This document shows positions 50,246 to 58,786 of a stretch of 64,000 nucleotides of DNA, piece after piece (position 1 is the first letter of the stretch; each line of letters begins with the position of its first letter). Made by a program: the position numbers and the translations under genes. Source of the DNA: Fimbriimonadaceae bacterium (lineage in GTDB: Bacteria; Armatimonadota; Fimbriimonadia; Fimbriimonadales; Fimbriimonadaceae); the NCBI GenBank assembly GCA_019694835.1, contig JAIBBE010000233.1, forward strand, positions 1 to 64,000, written 5' to 3'. Under the pieces are notes generated by a model that was not told where the DNA came from, did not search any database, and worked only from the letters and a program-made list of their open reading frames with translations.

Positions 50246-51658
50246 TCAAGCCGGGATCGTGATCGCAGCCCGAACCTTGGGGCCGACCGGGTAGAGAATG
50301 AGAACGACCGGTTTCGGACCTGCTGGCTTCAGCTTCTTCGATGCCTCCTCGACCTCTGCCCCTTTGGTCCGAGTCTTGACGGAAGTGACCTTTGCCCCGA
50401 GGCGCTGCAGTTCGGCCTGGATCGTCTTGGGTCGCCAAGGGCCGTCGAACAAGACCTCATAGCGGCGCAGCCACACGCTCGGTGGGATTTCGTCGCCCGT
50501 CAAATACCCGTTCGAGTCACCCAGGGCCGCGCATCCGAAGTTGCCGAGTGCGTGTGCCCGAATAGCGGACGGATCGGCCTCCGCAATCATGGCCATCGCC
50601 TGGTCCTCGTGCGGCGGGGGGTCGGTGGAGGGCAGAACTTCGACGCGCGAGCCATCCGTCCAGACGGCGTAAGTGCCTGGCTCGCCGGCCCGCCTCCCCA
50701 GCCAGACGAGTGCCTCACGACACTCGCCGGCAAAGCTGAGGAACTCGACGCGCCCCCCGAATGAGGCGAGTACCGTATCCGGGAGCAAGGGCGAGAGCTT
50801 GATACCGCCGAGTTCCATATCTCGCATCGCCGCTGCGATCATGTGAGGGTCGGGTTGGAAGTCGGCGATGTCCGTGCTTCGCCGCCCGCCGACCCGCCTC
50901 GCCGGGTCCGCGAAGGCGTACCGAAACTCGTGGAGGTGGTCGAGGCAGCTTTCGACCCGGACTCGTGCCTCCAGGCCGTGGACGCAGAGGTTGTGCCGCG
51001 CGCATTCCGCTCGCTCCGGGTCCAGTTCGAATCCGGTCGCCCGTCCGACGCGGGCGAGGGCGATGAGGTCTCCACCGATCCCGCAGGTCAGGTCCGCGAC
51101 CTCCACGGCATCCGCGGGTGGCCTCCATCCGTGGGAGGATGGAGGCATAGGATCGTGTGCTCCCTCTCCCACTCCGGTGGGGGAGGGTTGGGGAGGGGGC
51201 TCGCCTACGGCAGTACATTCGCCCTCACCACTCCCCCAACCCCTCTCCTCCGCCGCCAAGTCAGGCGCACTTTGGGGTTGAGAGGGCGCAGGAGAGGGGG
51301 GGCGGGGCATAGGCTCCGGTTCTTGGGAATGGGTGGCATGGGACGGCAATCGACGACTCGTCCCCGTCATCTCGTTAATCAGTCCCGTGCTGTCCCCACC
51401 CGCTGCCCCTGCGGCTACGAACCGGGACGCGCGATACGCGGCCAATACTTCACCAGTCGCCTGCTCCAGCGCTTCGCGAACAAACAGCATCTCGTTCGCG
51501 AGAGCGAACTTCCGGAGCGCAACCCGCCGCAACTGCCACTGCGTAAACGCCCAAGAGGCAGCCTCACTCGAAGTTGCCCTCGCAATCCGGCGGATGTGCT
51601 CGGGAGCCGGATCGAGGTCGCGAGCCAATTCCAGGGCCAGGGCTCGCGATTCGTCCAT
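50246..51658 (-). CDS. Class I SAM methyltransferase, THUMP-like, with large in-frame repeat insertion
   Basis: A 470-residue protein from the ATG at 51658; the frame upstream is antisense to the lipase gene. Helical N-terminus (RALALELARDLDPAPEHIRR), SAM motif VEVADLTCGIGGDLIALARV, TGFELDPERAECARHNLCVH and an aromatic FADPARRVGGRRSTDIADFQ active-site region as in RNA guanine methyltransferases, then a C-terminal THUMP-like domain. About 85 residues between the helical N-terminus and SAM motif are repeat-encoded (D, C, B, E; 51121-51396). Frame is kept. Probably modifies tRNA or rRNA. Confidence 0.85.
   Translation of the reverse strand: MDESRALALELARDLDPAPEHIRRIARATSSEAASWAFTQWQLRRVALRKFALANEMLFVREALEQATGEVLAAYRASRFVAAGAAGGDSTGLINEMTGTSRRLPSHATHSQEPEPMPRPPSPAPSQPQSAPDLAAEERGWGSGEGECTAVGEPPPQPSPTGVGEGAHDPMPPSSHGWRPPADAVEVADLTCGIGGDLIALARVGRATGFELDPERAECARHNLCVHGLEARVRVESCLDHLHEFRYAFADPARRVGGRRSTDIADFQPDPHMIAAAMRDMELGGIKLSPLLPDTVLASFGGRVEFLSFAGECREALVWLGRRAGEPGTYAVWTDGSRVEVLPSTDPPPHEDQAMAMIAEADPSAIRAHALGNFGCAALGDSNGYLTGDEIPPSVWLRRYEVLFDGPWRPKTIQAELQRLGAKVTSVKTRTKGAEVEEASKKLKPAGPKPVVLILYPVGPKVRAAITIPA
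51121..51396. repeat. In-frame repeat cluster D-C-B-E in the methyltransferase gene
   Basis: D (51121-51146), C (51162-51199), B (51228-51302) and E (51331-51396) lie within one 276-base stretch, more units than in any other gene here. Each copy matches its counterpart at 46796-46987 (C, D, B) or 32422-32543 (E). The host gene's frame remains open. Confidence 0.92.
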
Positions 51659-51695
51659 ACCCGATTGTAGTCCGTCTCCGAGGTAGAGTCCGAGG

Positions 51696-52946
51696 ATGCG
51701 TTCCTTGCTTGGATATTTGTTTGCTTGTTCTGTCCTGACCTCGAATGCCCAGGTTCTCCAGAAGGCAGACCTCGTTGACGAATGGACGCGGGGCGAGGCG
51801 CGGACGGGGATTGCAAAAGGCTTCAAAATGGCCGAAAACCAGCCTGAACCGGTCTGCGCGGTCGAGCTGTACCAAGTGAAGTACTGGTCGACCGGCGTGA
51901 CCGGCGAAAAGACCCTTCTCAGTGGCCTGATCGCCTTGCCGATCATATCCAAGTGCAAAGGCCTCGTCGCTTTCATGCACGGAACGACAGCGGTTCGGGA
52001 CAACGTTCCTTCGCGGATGCGCTACGACGGGCAGTGGAGCTACGAAACCTGGCTCGTGACACTTGCCTTGGGCAACGGCGGCTATGCGATCGCGGCTCCA
52101 GACTACATCGGCCAGGGCGATTCGCCCGGCGTCCACCCGTATGTCCTTGGCAGCGTCAATGCCGCGTCCGGCATCGACATCCTCAAAGCCGCCAAGGAAC
52201 TCGCTGCACAGAAGCATCGCAATTTGGGTTCGAAACTGTACGTCACCGGCTACTCCGAAGGCGGTTCGAATGCGATGTGGCTGGCCCGCAAGATCGAGGA
52301 AGCCAACGACCCGGATCTCGTCCTTACCGCTGCGGCCCCCGTGTCTGGACCATACGATCTCTCCGGTGCCCAAGCCGACGGGATGCTGGCTACCCAGACC
52401 AGCCTCATGGACGTCGCCGTGCGGCTCTTCTTCATGAGCTACTTCGCCTACGGGCTGAACAAGAACTACAACGCCCCGCCGTTGGAAGAGGTTTTCATTC
52501 CATCGTTTGCAACCTACGTGCCGGTCGTGTTTGGTCGCGACTTTACGATCGACAACGACTACGTCAAGCAGCTTGCGGTCAAGGGACTCCAACTCGGGAC
52601 TTTCCGCTCGGTTAGCCGGGTTCTTACTGATCCGATCAAGAAAGCGATCGACTCAAAGGACAAGTCGAACGCCGTAGTCGAGGCGATGCTGGAGCAGGAC
52701 TGCATCGACTGGTCGCCGAAAGCTCCCCTCTATCTGCTCGGCATCCCCGGCGACAACATGGTGGTCTTTCAGAACACGCTCAACGCCATCGCCGCCATGC
52801 GAAAGCGTGGGCTAACCCGCGACCGTGTGAATTACCATGCGCTGGACACCAAGGGCCTCAACCACCTGAACGCGTGCGGTCCGCTGATGTCATGGGTTCG
52901 CCGCTACTTCGACGAAGGCTTTTCGGGCGTGCCGCTAGACGACTGA
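51696..52946 (+). CDS. Secreted alpha/beta-hydrolase (LIP-type lipase)
   Basis: A 416-residue exported enzyme with signal (LLGYLFACSVLTSNAQ). The nucleophile elbow GYSEGGSNAMWLARK carries Ser; the preceding LVAFMHGTTAVRDNVPS is the oxyanion region and APDYIGQGDSPG follows. C-terminal His in GLNHLNAC may complete the triad. Resembles fungal-type secretory lipases, acting on esters outside the cytoplasm. It is divergent from the methyltransferase gene (37 bases between starts). Repeat F follows its stop. Confidence 0.88.
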   Translation: MRSLLGYLFACSVLTSNAQVLQKADLVDEWTRGEARTGIAKGFKMAENQPEPVCAVELYQVKYWSTGVTGEKTLLSGLIALPIISKCKGLVAFMHGTTAVRDNVPSRMRYDGQWSYETWLVTLALGNGGYAIAAPDYIGQGDSPGVHPYVLGSVNAASGIDILKAAKELAAQKHRNLGSKLYVTGYSEGGSNAMWLARKIEEANDPDLVLTAAAPVSGPYDLSGAQADGMLATQTSLMDVAVRLFFMSYFAYGLNKNYNAPPLEEVFIPSFATYVPVVFGRDFTIDNDYVKQLAVKGLQLGTFRSVSRVLTDPIKKAIDSKDKSNAVVEAMLEQDCIDWSPKAPLYLLGIPGDNMVVFQNTLNAIAAMRKRGLTRDRVNYHALDTKGLNHLNACGPLMSWVRRYFDEGFSGVPLDD

Positions 52947-53252
52947 GTACGGCAACCCCCTCTCCCCGATGAATGGCGGGGAGAGGGGGCAGGGGGTGAG
53001 GGGACTTCCGCTTTGGCAAGCCTCAGTAGCTATCCGAGCGGCACCCCGCCATCCGCCCGATGTCAACCATGGCAACACTCGTCCATCGGCGTCGACCTTT
53101 CAGGTTGCGCCTCAGCAACTTATCCAGTGGACCGCGCGGCTTGGACGATGACAGCTTCTGAGGCATCCAAAGAAGTTCGGTAGGCATCCGGAGGCCCTCA
53201 CCCCCAACCCCTCTCCCCGCCATTCATCGGGGAGAGGGGAGTTCCGGAGGGG
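52947..53252. other. Intergenic region with paired inverted F repeats
   Basis: A 306-base gap between lipase and SLBB-exporter stops. It holds F (52957-53003) and its inverted copy (53194-53240), separated by about 190 bases. The inner sequence has no start-stop pair of note and includes small hairpin potential (CAAAGAAGTTCGG). I see no gene. Confidence 0.75.
52957..53240. mobile_element. MITE-like element with 45-bp inverted F termini (candidate)
   Basis: Terminal 52957-53003 (CCCCCTCTCCCCGATGAATG then GCGGGGAGAGGGGGC...) and 53194-53240 (the reverse complement, beginning CCCTCACCCCCAACCCCTCT) are long inverted repeats around a 190-base interior. The length and layout suit a non-autonomous element. 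No target duplication could be pinned down, and the arms are also hairpins on their own, so two independent F insertions in opposite orientations remain possible. Confidence 0.55.
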
Positions 53253-54350
53253 CTATCGCCCTATCAAGAAGAACAGCGCGGCCGCGGCACCGATGATGGT
53301 CAGGGTGTTGAGCTTCCGGCCCGCCTTCGGCACGATGATGTTGTCGCCGGCGGTCAGGGGCATGTCGGGGGCGAAGCCTTTCATGATCCGGTCCACGTTC
53401 ACGAACTCTTCCTGAACCGTGCCTTTGCGGACCAGCTTCACTCGCGAAAGGTTAGCGTTGCCTTGGGGGCCGCCGGCCTCGTTGATCGCCTGGCTGATCG
53501 TTTTTCCTTCGCGGTATTCGACGCTGCCCGGGCGCTTGACTTGGCCGTCCACGAACACGAATCGGCGCTCCTTGAGCACGTCGACCGTGATCCGGTCCTG
53601 GTCTTGGAGGGTGGCGTCGGCTGAGGCGATGTTGAGGTCGTAGACGATCACGTCACCGGCTCGCTCCAGCGAGACCTTGGCCTTGTCGCTCATGTTCGTG
53701 AACCCACCGGCAAGCTGGAGAGCTTGGCGCAGGGTCAGGCCGGCTGACCACGGCTGGGCACCCGGGTTGGTGATCGCGCCGAGGACAAAGACTTCTTTCG
53801 GCTTCTCCTTCAAGACGAAAAACACCATATCGCCGGGGCGGAGTTCGGGGTTGTGCTGCTCGTTGAGGCCTTGATAGAGGGTGAAATTGACGATGATCTT
53901 CTCGCCCGTCGCCGAGGTGATTTCGATGCGCTCCATGTCCGCCGACTCGGTCGGCTCCGCGATCTTGATGACCTCGACCAGCTTCAATCCCTTGCGGAAG
54001 GGCAGTTCGCTCGCGGTCTTGACCGCGCCCGTGAACTTGACCGGCGCATCGGGCAGGACGAGGCGAATGGTGACGGTCGCTTTGCTCAGAATCTTCTGCT
54101 TGACCAGTTCGGCCGCGACCTTGTCGCTCGCCGACTGCTCGGTCGACCCGCCGACCTGGACCGCGCCGACGAACGACAGCAGGATAAACCCGTCCTTCGT
54201 GATCGTGTACTCACGGTTGAGCGACGGCTCTTCTTCACAGGTCATCTTGACCTTGTCGCCCGGTTTGATGACCTTGTCCTGGGCCATCGCGAACCCGACC
54301 AAGCCGCACAGAAGCACGAGGAAGCTGAAAATTCGAAGCGAAATCGTCAT
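53253..54350 (-). CDS. Polysaccharide export protein, SLBB/Wza-like
   Basis: A 365-residue exported protein (signal RIFSFLVLLCGLVGFAMA). PF02563-like start VIKPGDKVKMTCEEEPSLNR EYT, then SLBB-type beta-grasp copies: VFVLGAITNPGAQPWSAGLT and FVFVDGQVKRPGSVEYREGK, ending in a hydrophobic C-terminal helix (TIIGAAAALFFLIG) that would sit in a membrane. Lipoprotein Cys of canonical Wza is absent, so it may be an inner-membrane-anchored variant. It would help export of a surface polysaccharide made by the glycosyltransferase type of gene here. Confidence 0.85.
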   Translation of the reverse strand: MTISLRIFSFLVLLCGLVGFAMAQDKVIKPGDKVKMTCEEEPSLNREYTITKDGFILLSFVGAVQVGGSTEQSASDKVAAELVKQKILSKATVTIRLVLPDAPVKFTGAVKTASELPFRKGLKLVEVIKIAEPTESADMERIEITSATGEKIIVNFTLYQGLNEQHNPELRPGDMVFFVLKEKPKEVFVLGAITNPGAQPWSAGLTLRQALQLAGGFTNMSDKAKVSLERAGDVIVYDLNIASADATLQDQDRITVDVLKERRFVFVDGQVKRPGSVEYREGKTISQAINEAGGPQGNANLSRVKLVRKGTVQEEFVNVDRIMKGFAPDMPLTAGDNIIVPKAGRKLNTLTIIGAAAALFFLIGR

Positions 54351-54427
54351 ATCCGTTTGACGATCAGGCTACCCGAACATGCCGGGCAAGATTCGGCTAC
54401 GATGAGGTTGTTTGTTGGTGCGTTCCA

Positions 54428-55432
54428 ATGGTGCTCAGCGTCCTCTCCGCTCTCATCCTCGCACAACCGGTCGGCTGGACGCTCGTGCCCGGGAGATTCG
54501 AAAGTGTGAGCCTCGTTGGACTTGGAACGCGAAAGCCAAACTTCAATACAGTCCTCTCCGATGATGGTCAGGCAATATTTCTGGACCACTCTTTGCGCTT
54601 CCGATTTGGTAGTGGTGAATCGGAATATCTGGGCTTCGAGGAAGCCTCAGATGGTAAGCATAGGGTACGCGCGGTCCCGAGACGTGACCTCAAGGATCAG
54701 GCGACAAGCACCGGCTGCAATATCCAGTCCGCTCCTTCGGAACGTGTTGTGATAGTCCGTCACTACACCAATCTTCAACATAACGGTTCAGGACAGGAAG
54801 TTTCAAGTCGCGGTGGAGTCTCGAAAGTGACGATCGGCGGAGACTGGGCCGCGCCGATCCTGTTTGCCGAACGTTCTCAACCGATCGCAAAGTACTTTCC
54901 CGGCATGTTCAGCCTCCGGACACTCATCGTCCGGCGTACACCCACGAACACCTTTCGCATCGAGATTCGAGAAGGCAACAAGCGCATATGCGAAATCCCA
55001 GTCGCCACCAACCCGGGCTTTGTCGCGCAGTTCGATGACCAGCGCCTCAGGATGCTGGCCAGAGTGAAGACGCAGGGCGTACAGAAATTTGGACTCGATC
55101 TCGTCAATCTCAGACCTTACAAGCGAACCAGGCTGCCCCAATATCCACTCACTCGATCGCTCGGACCGGTGTCCTTCCTTCGCGACGGCAGAGTTCTCGC
55201 CGCTTTCAGTGTTAAGGTCGGCAACGACCCGAAACTCAAGGATCGATTCCCGGGAGCAACTGACGAGGTCATTCGTGATGTCATCGCGCTCTACGATCCT
55301 AAGAAATCGAAGTGGCAGAAGGTCGCGGATGGAACGCTCTGGTGCGCGTCGGCGTCGGGCTCGGTCATGCTCGTCGGTGACGAGAACCCGAAGGGCAAAC
55401 AGTGGCTTTTCTGGCCGAAGGTGTCCGGATGA
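54428..55432 (+). CDS. Hypothetical secreted protein (334 aa)
   Basis: A 334-residue protein with a hydrophobic start (LSVLSALILAQP). It is beta-rich with a recurring pattern of short strands, possibly a propeller-like fold (LPQYPLTRSLGPVSFLRDGR, DVIALYDPKKSKWQKVADGT). No family recognised. It is 78 bases from the divergent SLBB gene and 31 bases before the peroxiredoxin, so may be co-transcribed with the latter. Confidence 0.5.
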   Translation: MVLSVLSALILAQPVGWTLVPGRFESVSLVGLGTRKPNFNTVLSDDGQAIFLDHSLRFRFGSGESEYLGFEEASDGKHRVRAVPRRDLKDQATSTGCNIQSAPSERVVIVRHYTNLQHNGSGQEVSSRGGVSKVTIGGDWAAPILFAERSQPIAKYFPGMFSLRTLIVRRTPTNTFRIEIREGNKRICEIPVATNPGFVAQFDDQRLRMLARVKTQGVQKFGLDLVNLRPYKRTRLPQYPLTRSLGPVSFLRDGRVLAAFSVKVGNDPKLKDRFPGATDEVIRDVIALYDPKKSKWQKVADGTLWCASASGSVMLVGDENPKGKQWLFWPKVSG

Positions 55433-55463
55433 CGACGCTACCGCCAACAACGTAAGCTAAGGC

Positions 55464-55910
55464 ATGCTCGAAGCTGGACAGCCTTTCCCCGCCTTCTCCC
55501 TTCCCGACCAGGACGGCAAGACCTGGACCAACGCCGACCTCGCCGGAGAGCCCACCATTGTCTACTTCTATCCCAAGGACGACACCAGCGGGTGCACCGC
55601 CGAGGCTTGCGAGTTCCGCGACTTGCTGCCCAAATTCACCGGCACCCGCGTGATCGGCGTCTCGCCCGACTCGGTCAAGAGTCACCGCAAGTTCGTCGAC
55701 AAGTTCGCCCTCACCTTCACCCTTCTCGCTGACGAAGGCCATACGTTGGCCGATGCCTGTGGGGTCTGGGTCGAGAAGTCGATGTACGGCAAGAAGTACA
55801 TGGGCGTCGAGCGGACGACGTTCTTGGTCGGTGCCGACGGCAAGGTGACTAAGGTCTGGAACAAGGTTAAGCCTCAGGGCCATGCGGAGGAGGTTCTTGC
55901 CGCGATCTAA
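55464..55910 (+). CDS. bcp: Thioredoxin-dependent peroxiredoxin, BCP/PrxQ type
   Basis: A 148-residue peroxiredoxin. FYPKDDTSGCTAEACEFRDL holds the peroxidatic Cys (residue 44) with a resolving Cys five residues on, the BCP atypical 2-Cys pattern. It detoxifies H2O2 and organic peroxides using thioredoxin. The YGKKYMGVERTTFLVGADGK segment is typical of the family. Ends shortly before a convergent secreted gene. Confidence 0.96.
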   Translation: MLEAGQPFPAFSLPDQDGKTWTNADLAGEPTIVYFYPKDDTSGCTAEACEFRDLLPKFTGTRVIGVSPDSVKSHRKFVDKFALTFTLLADEGHTLADACGVWVEKSMYGKKYMGVERTTFLVGADGKVTKVWNKVKPQGHAEEVLAAI

Positions 55911-55958
55911 GAAGGCACCGGCCAACCCGAAATCAGCTGGGTTGGCTGTCGTCGCCCT

Positions 55959-58631
55959 TTAGTCGCCAACCTGCCCGTAATGGGTCGACAGAATGCTGTA
56001 GTCCGCGATGTCGACCTCCCCGTCGCCGTTCAGATCAGACTGAGGATTGGTGGTGCCGTATTGGACCGATAGGATGCCGTAGTCACCAATTCCGACTTCG
56101 TTGTCCCCGTCGATGTCTCCGTTGGTAACGGTAAAGCCAATGCCCGTGACGCCCCCCGCCGTGAGCGACAGCGTTGTGCGCGCCTTTCTCAGCCAGTGGC
56201 TGGCCTTAACGTAGACGTCGTACGTCCCAATCGGCACGTTCGGATTCATGCTGTAGGTGCCACCGACTCCGAGGGTAGCGGTTGCCGTGGTCTGGACGGT
56301 TGAGGTGCCCGTATCCATCACTTCGAACGTAACCTGCTGACCCGCAACCGCGCCAACCCAATCGCCAAGACTCACGGTTCCCGTAATATTGCCAGCCGGA
56401 TTCGCAATCGACGCGGTCCAGATGCCCCGGCCATGAGTTGCCGCCAAAAGCGTGTTGGAGGCATGCATGAACGAGACCTCATCGACGCTGACGTTGGCCG
56501 GGCCAAAGGCGTTGGTCGACCATGTTGTCCCGCCATTGCGCGATTCAAACAAGCCAATCTCCGTCCCAACGTAGAGCCAGTTGGGCGCGTTGGGATGCCG
56601 TGCGACACCCCGAATGGGCGCATCAGGCAGTCCCGTAACCCCGGTACCGGTAACGTCGACCCAGCTTGTACCGCCGTTCGTCGTCTTCCATAGATTGTCC
56701 GGGGAAAAGCCGCCCAGGGCGACATAAACCGTGTTCGCATCTGCCGGGTCGACGAGAATACGGGTGACATACCGGTTCGGGAACGGATTTGAACCTCCAT
56801 TGTTGTCGACCGCTGTCCAGGTAGGTGTCACTGCGGTGCCATTCGTTGTTTTCCAGACTTCGCCGTTGTTTTGGGCAACCCAGACAATGTCAGAGTTTCC
56901 TCGGGCAACGGCGATCGCGCTGATGAGGTCGGACCCTGCCGGCCGAATCGCTGCCCAGGTTGGCGTGCCCGCCTTAACATTGTTCGAGCGCCAGAGGCTC
57001 GCGCCACCCGCCAGCATGCGGTTCGCGTTGTTCGGATCGAGGATGAACGGCGCGATGAAGTTGGCGTTGGCATTGGCGTCGGCAATGCCGCTGTAAATCC
57101 AATTCGAGGAAACGCCGCCATCGGTCGAGCGGTGAAGCGTCAGCGCTACATACTCTCCGTAGCAGTAGTTGGCGTTGGTTGGGTCGATGGCGCAGAATCC
57201 GCCATCGCCGCCAAACATAAGGTTGGCGCTGTTTGACCCGTTGGATAACCGAAGGGTCCCATTGTCTTGAAGGCCACCGATGATACGCCCGGTCGGCCCG
57301 TCTCCTTGGGCCCCGTAGTACTGGGTCGTTCGCATGCCGAGGTCAAGCCGTGTCCAGCCCGACGATGTGCTAGCGGTGTAGATGTTCTCAGTACGGTAGA
57401 CGCTGCCGTCGTTGCAGACATACACGCGGCGATTCGTCGTACCATTGAAACCGGGATCGCTGACCACGAAGTGCTGATCAGGGTGTGGTTGGGTGGTCTG
57501 GATGTAGCCGTCGCTGATCTGACTGAGATTAACTCCGCCGTTCGCGCTGCGGAACAGGTGGTAGCCACCGACCACGAGGTTGTTCGGGTTGGTGGGATCG
57601 ACCCAAAGCGGATTTGCGTACCAGTTGCAGCCGCTCGATCCGGTGGTGGTGACGAGCGCATAGTTGACGCCGCCATCGGTGGACTTCCAGACCTTGCCCC
57701 CGTTTTGGGCGACCGAAGCATAGCAGATGCTGGGGTTGCTCCGGGCGTACTTGATTTCGATGCGGCTGTCGAAGTTCCAAAGCTGACCGAGGCCACCGGC
57801 GACGTTCCAATTCGCTCCGCCATTGGTCGAGTACAGGGCGCGGTGGAACCAGTTGCCCACGCCGAAATCGTAGTCGATAACTTGGGCGATCGCCTTGCTC
57901 GAATTGGTCGGGTCAAACTCGACACAGAAGCTACCCTGAGCCCAATAGGGATTCGACCACGAGGCTCCGCCGTTCGTTGAGCGCTGGATACCGCCATAGC
58001 GTTTGGAGGCCAGGATGGTGGTGCCATTGGGTGAAATGGCCAAATCGCACACATTGTCCCAGCCCACGGTGCTGGGCAGGTGGCTGAACGTGAGTCCGCC
58101 GTCGGTCGACTTGTAGATGCCGACGCCGCCGATGGCATCGCCATTGAAGTGGCCCTCGCCGGTCCCAGCATAGACGATGTTCGCGTTTGTCGGATCAAAG
58201 ACGATGCACCCAATCGCAAGCGATCGAAGTCGGTCATCGACCGGCGTCCAGTTGGTTCCTCCGTTGGAGCTGCGCCAAATGCCGCCCCCGACCGATCCGG
58301 CGAGGAGGATGTTCGGGTTGGTCGGATGGATCGCCAGGGACCGGGTCCGCCCTCCAACATTATCAGGCCCCCTTTCCACCCAAGTCGTGGCCTGGATACC
58401 CGCTTCGCCACCCGCCTCGAGCATTGCATCGCGCTGAGCGAGCGATCGCAAATACGCGCCGTGGTCGAGATTCCCGTTTTCGTCGACCCAGGCGAGCCGT
58501 CGCCAAGCCCAGGCCCGGTCCGGCCCTTCGGGCTTCTCTCCCGGAGACTTGGGTCGGAGGAGCAGAAATGCGGGGATTGATGCGATGGCAATGAATGCGG
58601 CCAGCAAAGGAAAGAGGCGTAGACGAACCAT
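55959..58631 (-). CDS. Secreted BNR/sortilin-type repeat protein with EF-hand C-terminus
   Basis: An 890-residue exported protein (signal FPLLAAFIAIASIPAFLLL). Multiple BNR-type repeats (GGTNWTPVDDRLRSLAIG, STDGGLTFSH, SRNGGTTWSTN) form a beta-propeller as in sialidase/sortilin-like VPS10 exoproteins; no catalytic Arg triad is seen. Pattern WLRKARTTLSLTAGGVTGIG then NGDIDGDNEVGIGDYGILSV and DLNGDGEVDIADYSILSTHY ends the protein, the same module as four other products here. Likely a surface or extracellular glycan-binding factor. It is paralogous in plan to the gene at 62593. Confidence 0.9.
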   Translation of the reverse strand: MVRLRLFPLLAAFIAIASIPAFLLLRPKSPGEKPEGPDRAWAWRRLAWVDENGNLDHGAYLRSLAQRDAMLEAGGEAGIQATTWVERGPDNVGGRTRSLAIHPTNPNILLAGSVGGGIWRSSNGGTNWTPVDDRLRSLAIGCIVFDPTNANIVYAGTGEGHFNGDAIGGVGIYKSTDGGLTFSHLPSTVGWDNVCDLAISPNGTTILASKRYGGIQRSTNGGASWSNPYWAQGSFCVEFDPTNSSKAIAQVIDYDFGVGNWFHRALYSTNGGANWNVAGGLGQLWNFDSRIEIKYARSNPSICYASVAQNGGKVWKSTDGGVNYALVTTTGSSGCNWYANPLWVDPTNPNNLVVGGYHLFRSANGGVNLSQISDGYIQTTQPHPDQHFVVSDPGFNGTTNRRVYVCNDGSVYRTENIYTASTSSGWTRLDLGMRTTQYYGAQGDGPTGRIIGGLQDNGTLRLSNGSNSANLMFGGDGGFCAIDPTNANYCYGEYVALTLHRSTDGGVSSNWIYSGIADANANANFIAPFILDPNNANRMLAGGASLWRSNNVKAGTPTWAAIRPAGSDLISAIAVARGNSDIVWVAQNNGEVWKTTNGTAVTPTWTAVDNNGGSNPFPNRYVTRILVDPADANTVYVALGGFSPDNLWKTTNGGTSWVDVTGTGVTGLPDAPIRGVARHPNAPNWLYVGTEIGLFESRNGGTTWSTNAFGPANVSVDEVSFMHASNTLLAATHGRGIWTASIANPAGNITGTVSLGDWVGAVAGQQVTFEVMDTGTSTVQTTATATLGVGGTYSMNPNVPIGTYDVYVKASHWLRKARTTLSLTAGGVTGIGFTVTNGDIDGDNEVGIGDYGILSVQYGTTNPQSDLNGDGEVDIADYSILSTHYGQVGD

Positions 58632-58786
58632 GTGCTAAGTTCGGACGAGTCGCGCTTCGTGTAAGTTCGCCACCAGAGCTGCGCGGGCAAGTTCCCCGCA
58701 CAGAAGAGCCTCCCAAAAGTGAACCTCAAAATCTGCAACGTCGTGCCACTCTCGAGCTATGCGCCTCAGTTGGCTACAATCTGAGC

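Noticed and set aside
57146..58738. 530-aa minus-strand frame
   Set aside because: Alternative frame of the BNR repeat gene on the same strand; Arg/Ser/Thr-rich, no domain.
58595..58786. N-terminal extension of the Fe-S oxidoreductase
   Set aside because: The extra residues are antisense to the BNR signal region and not like a membrane protein start; GTG at 58787 fits better.
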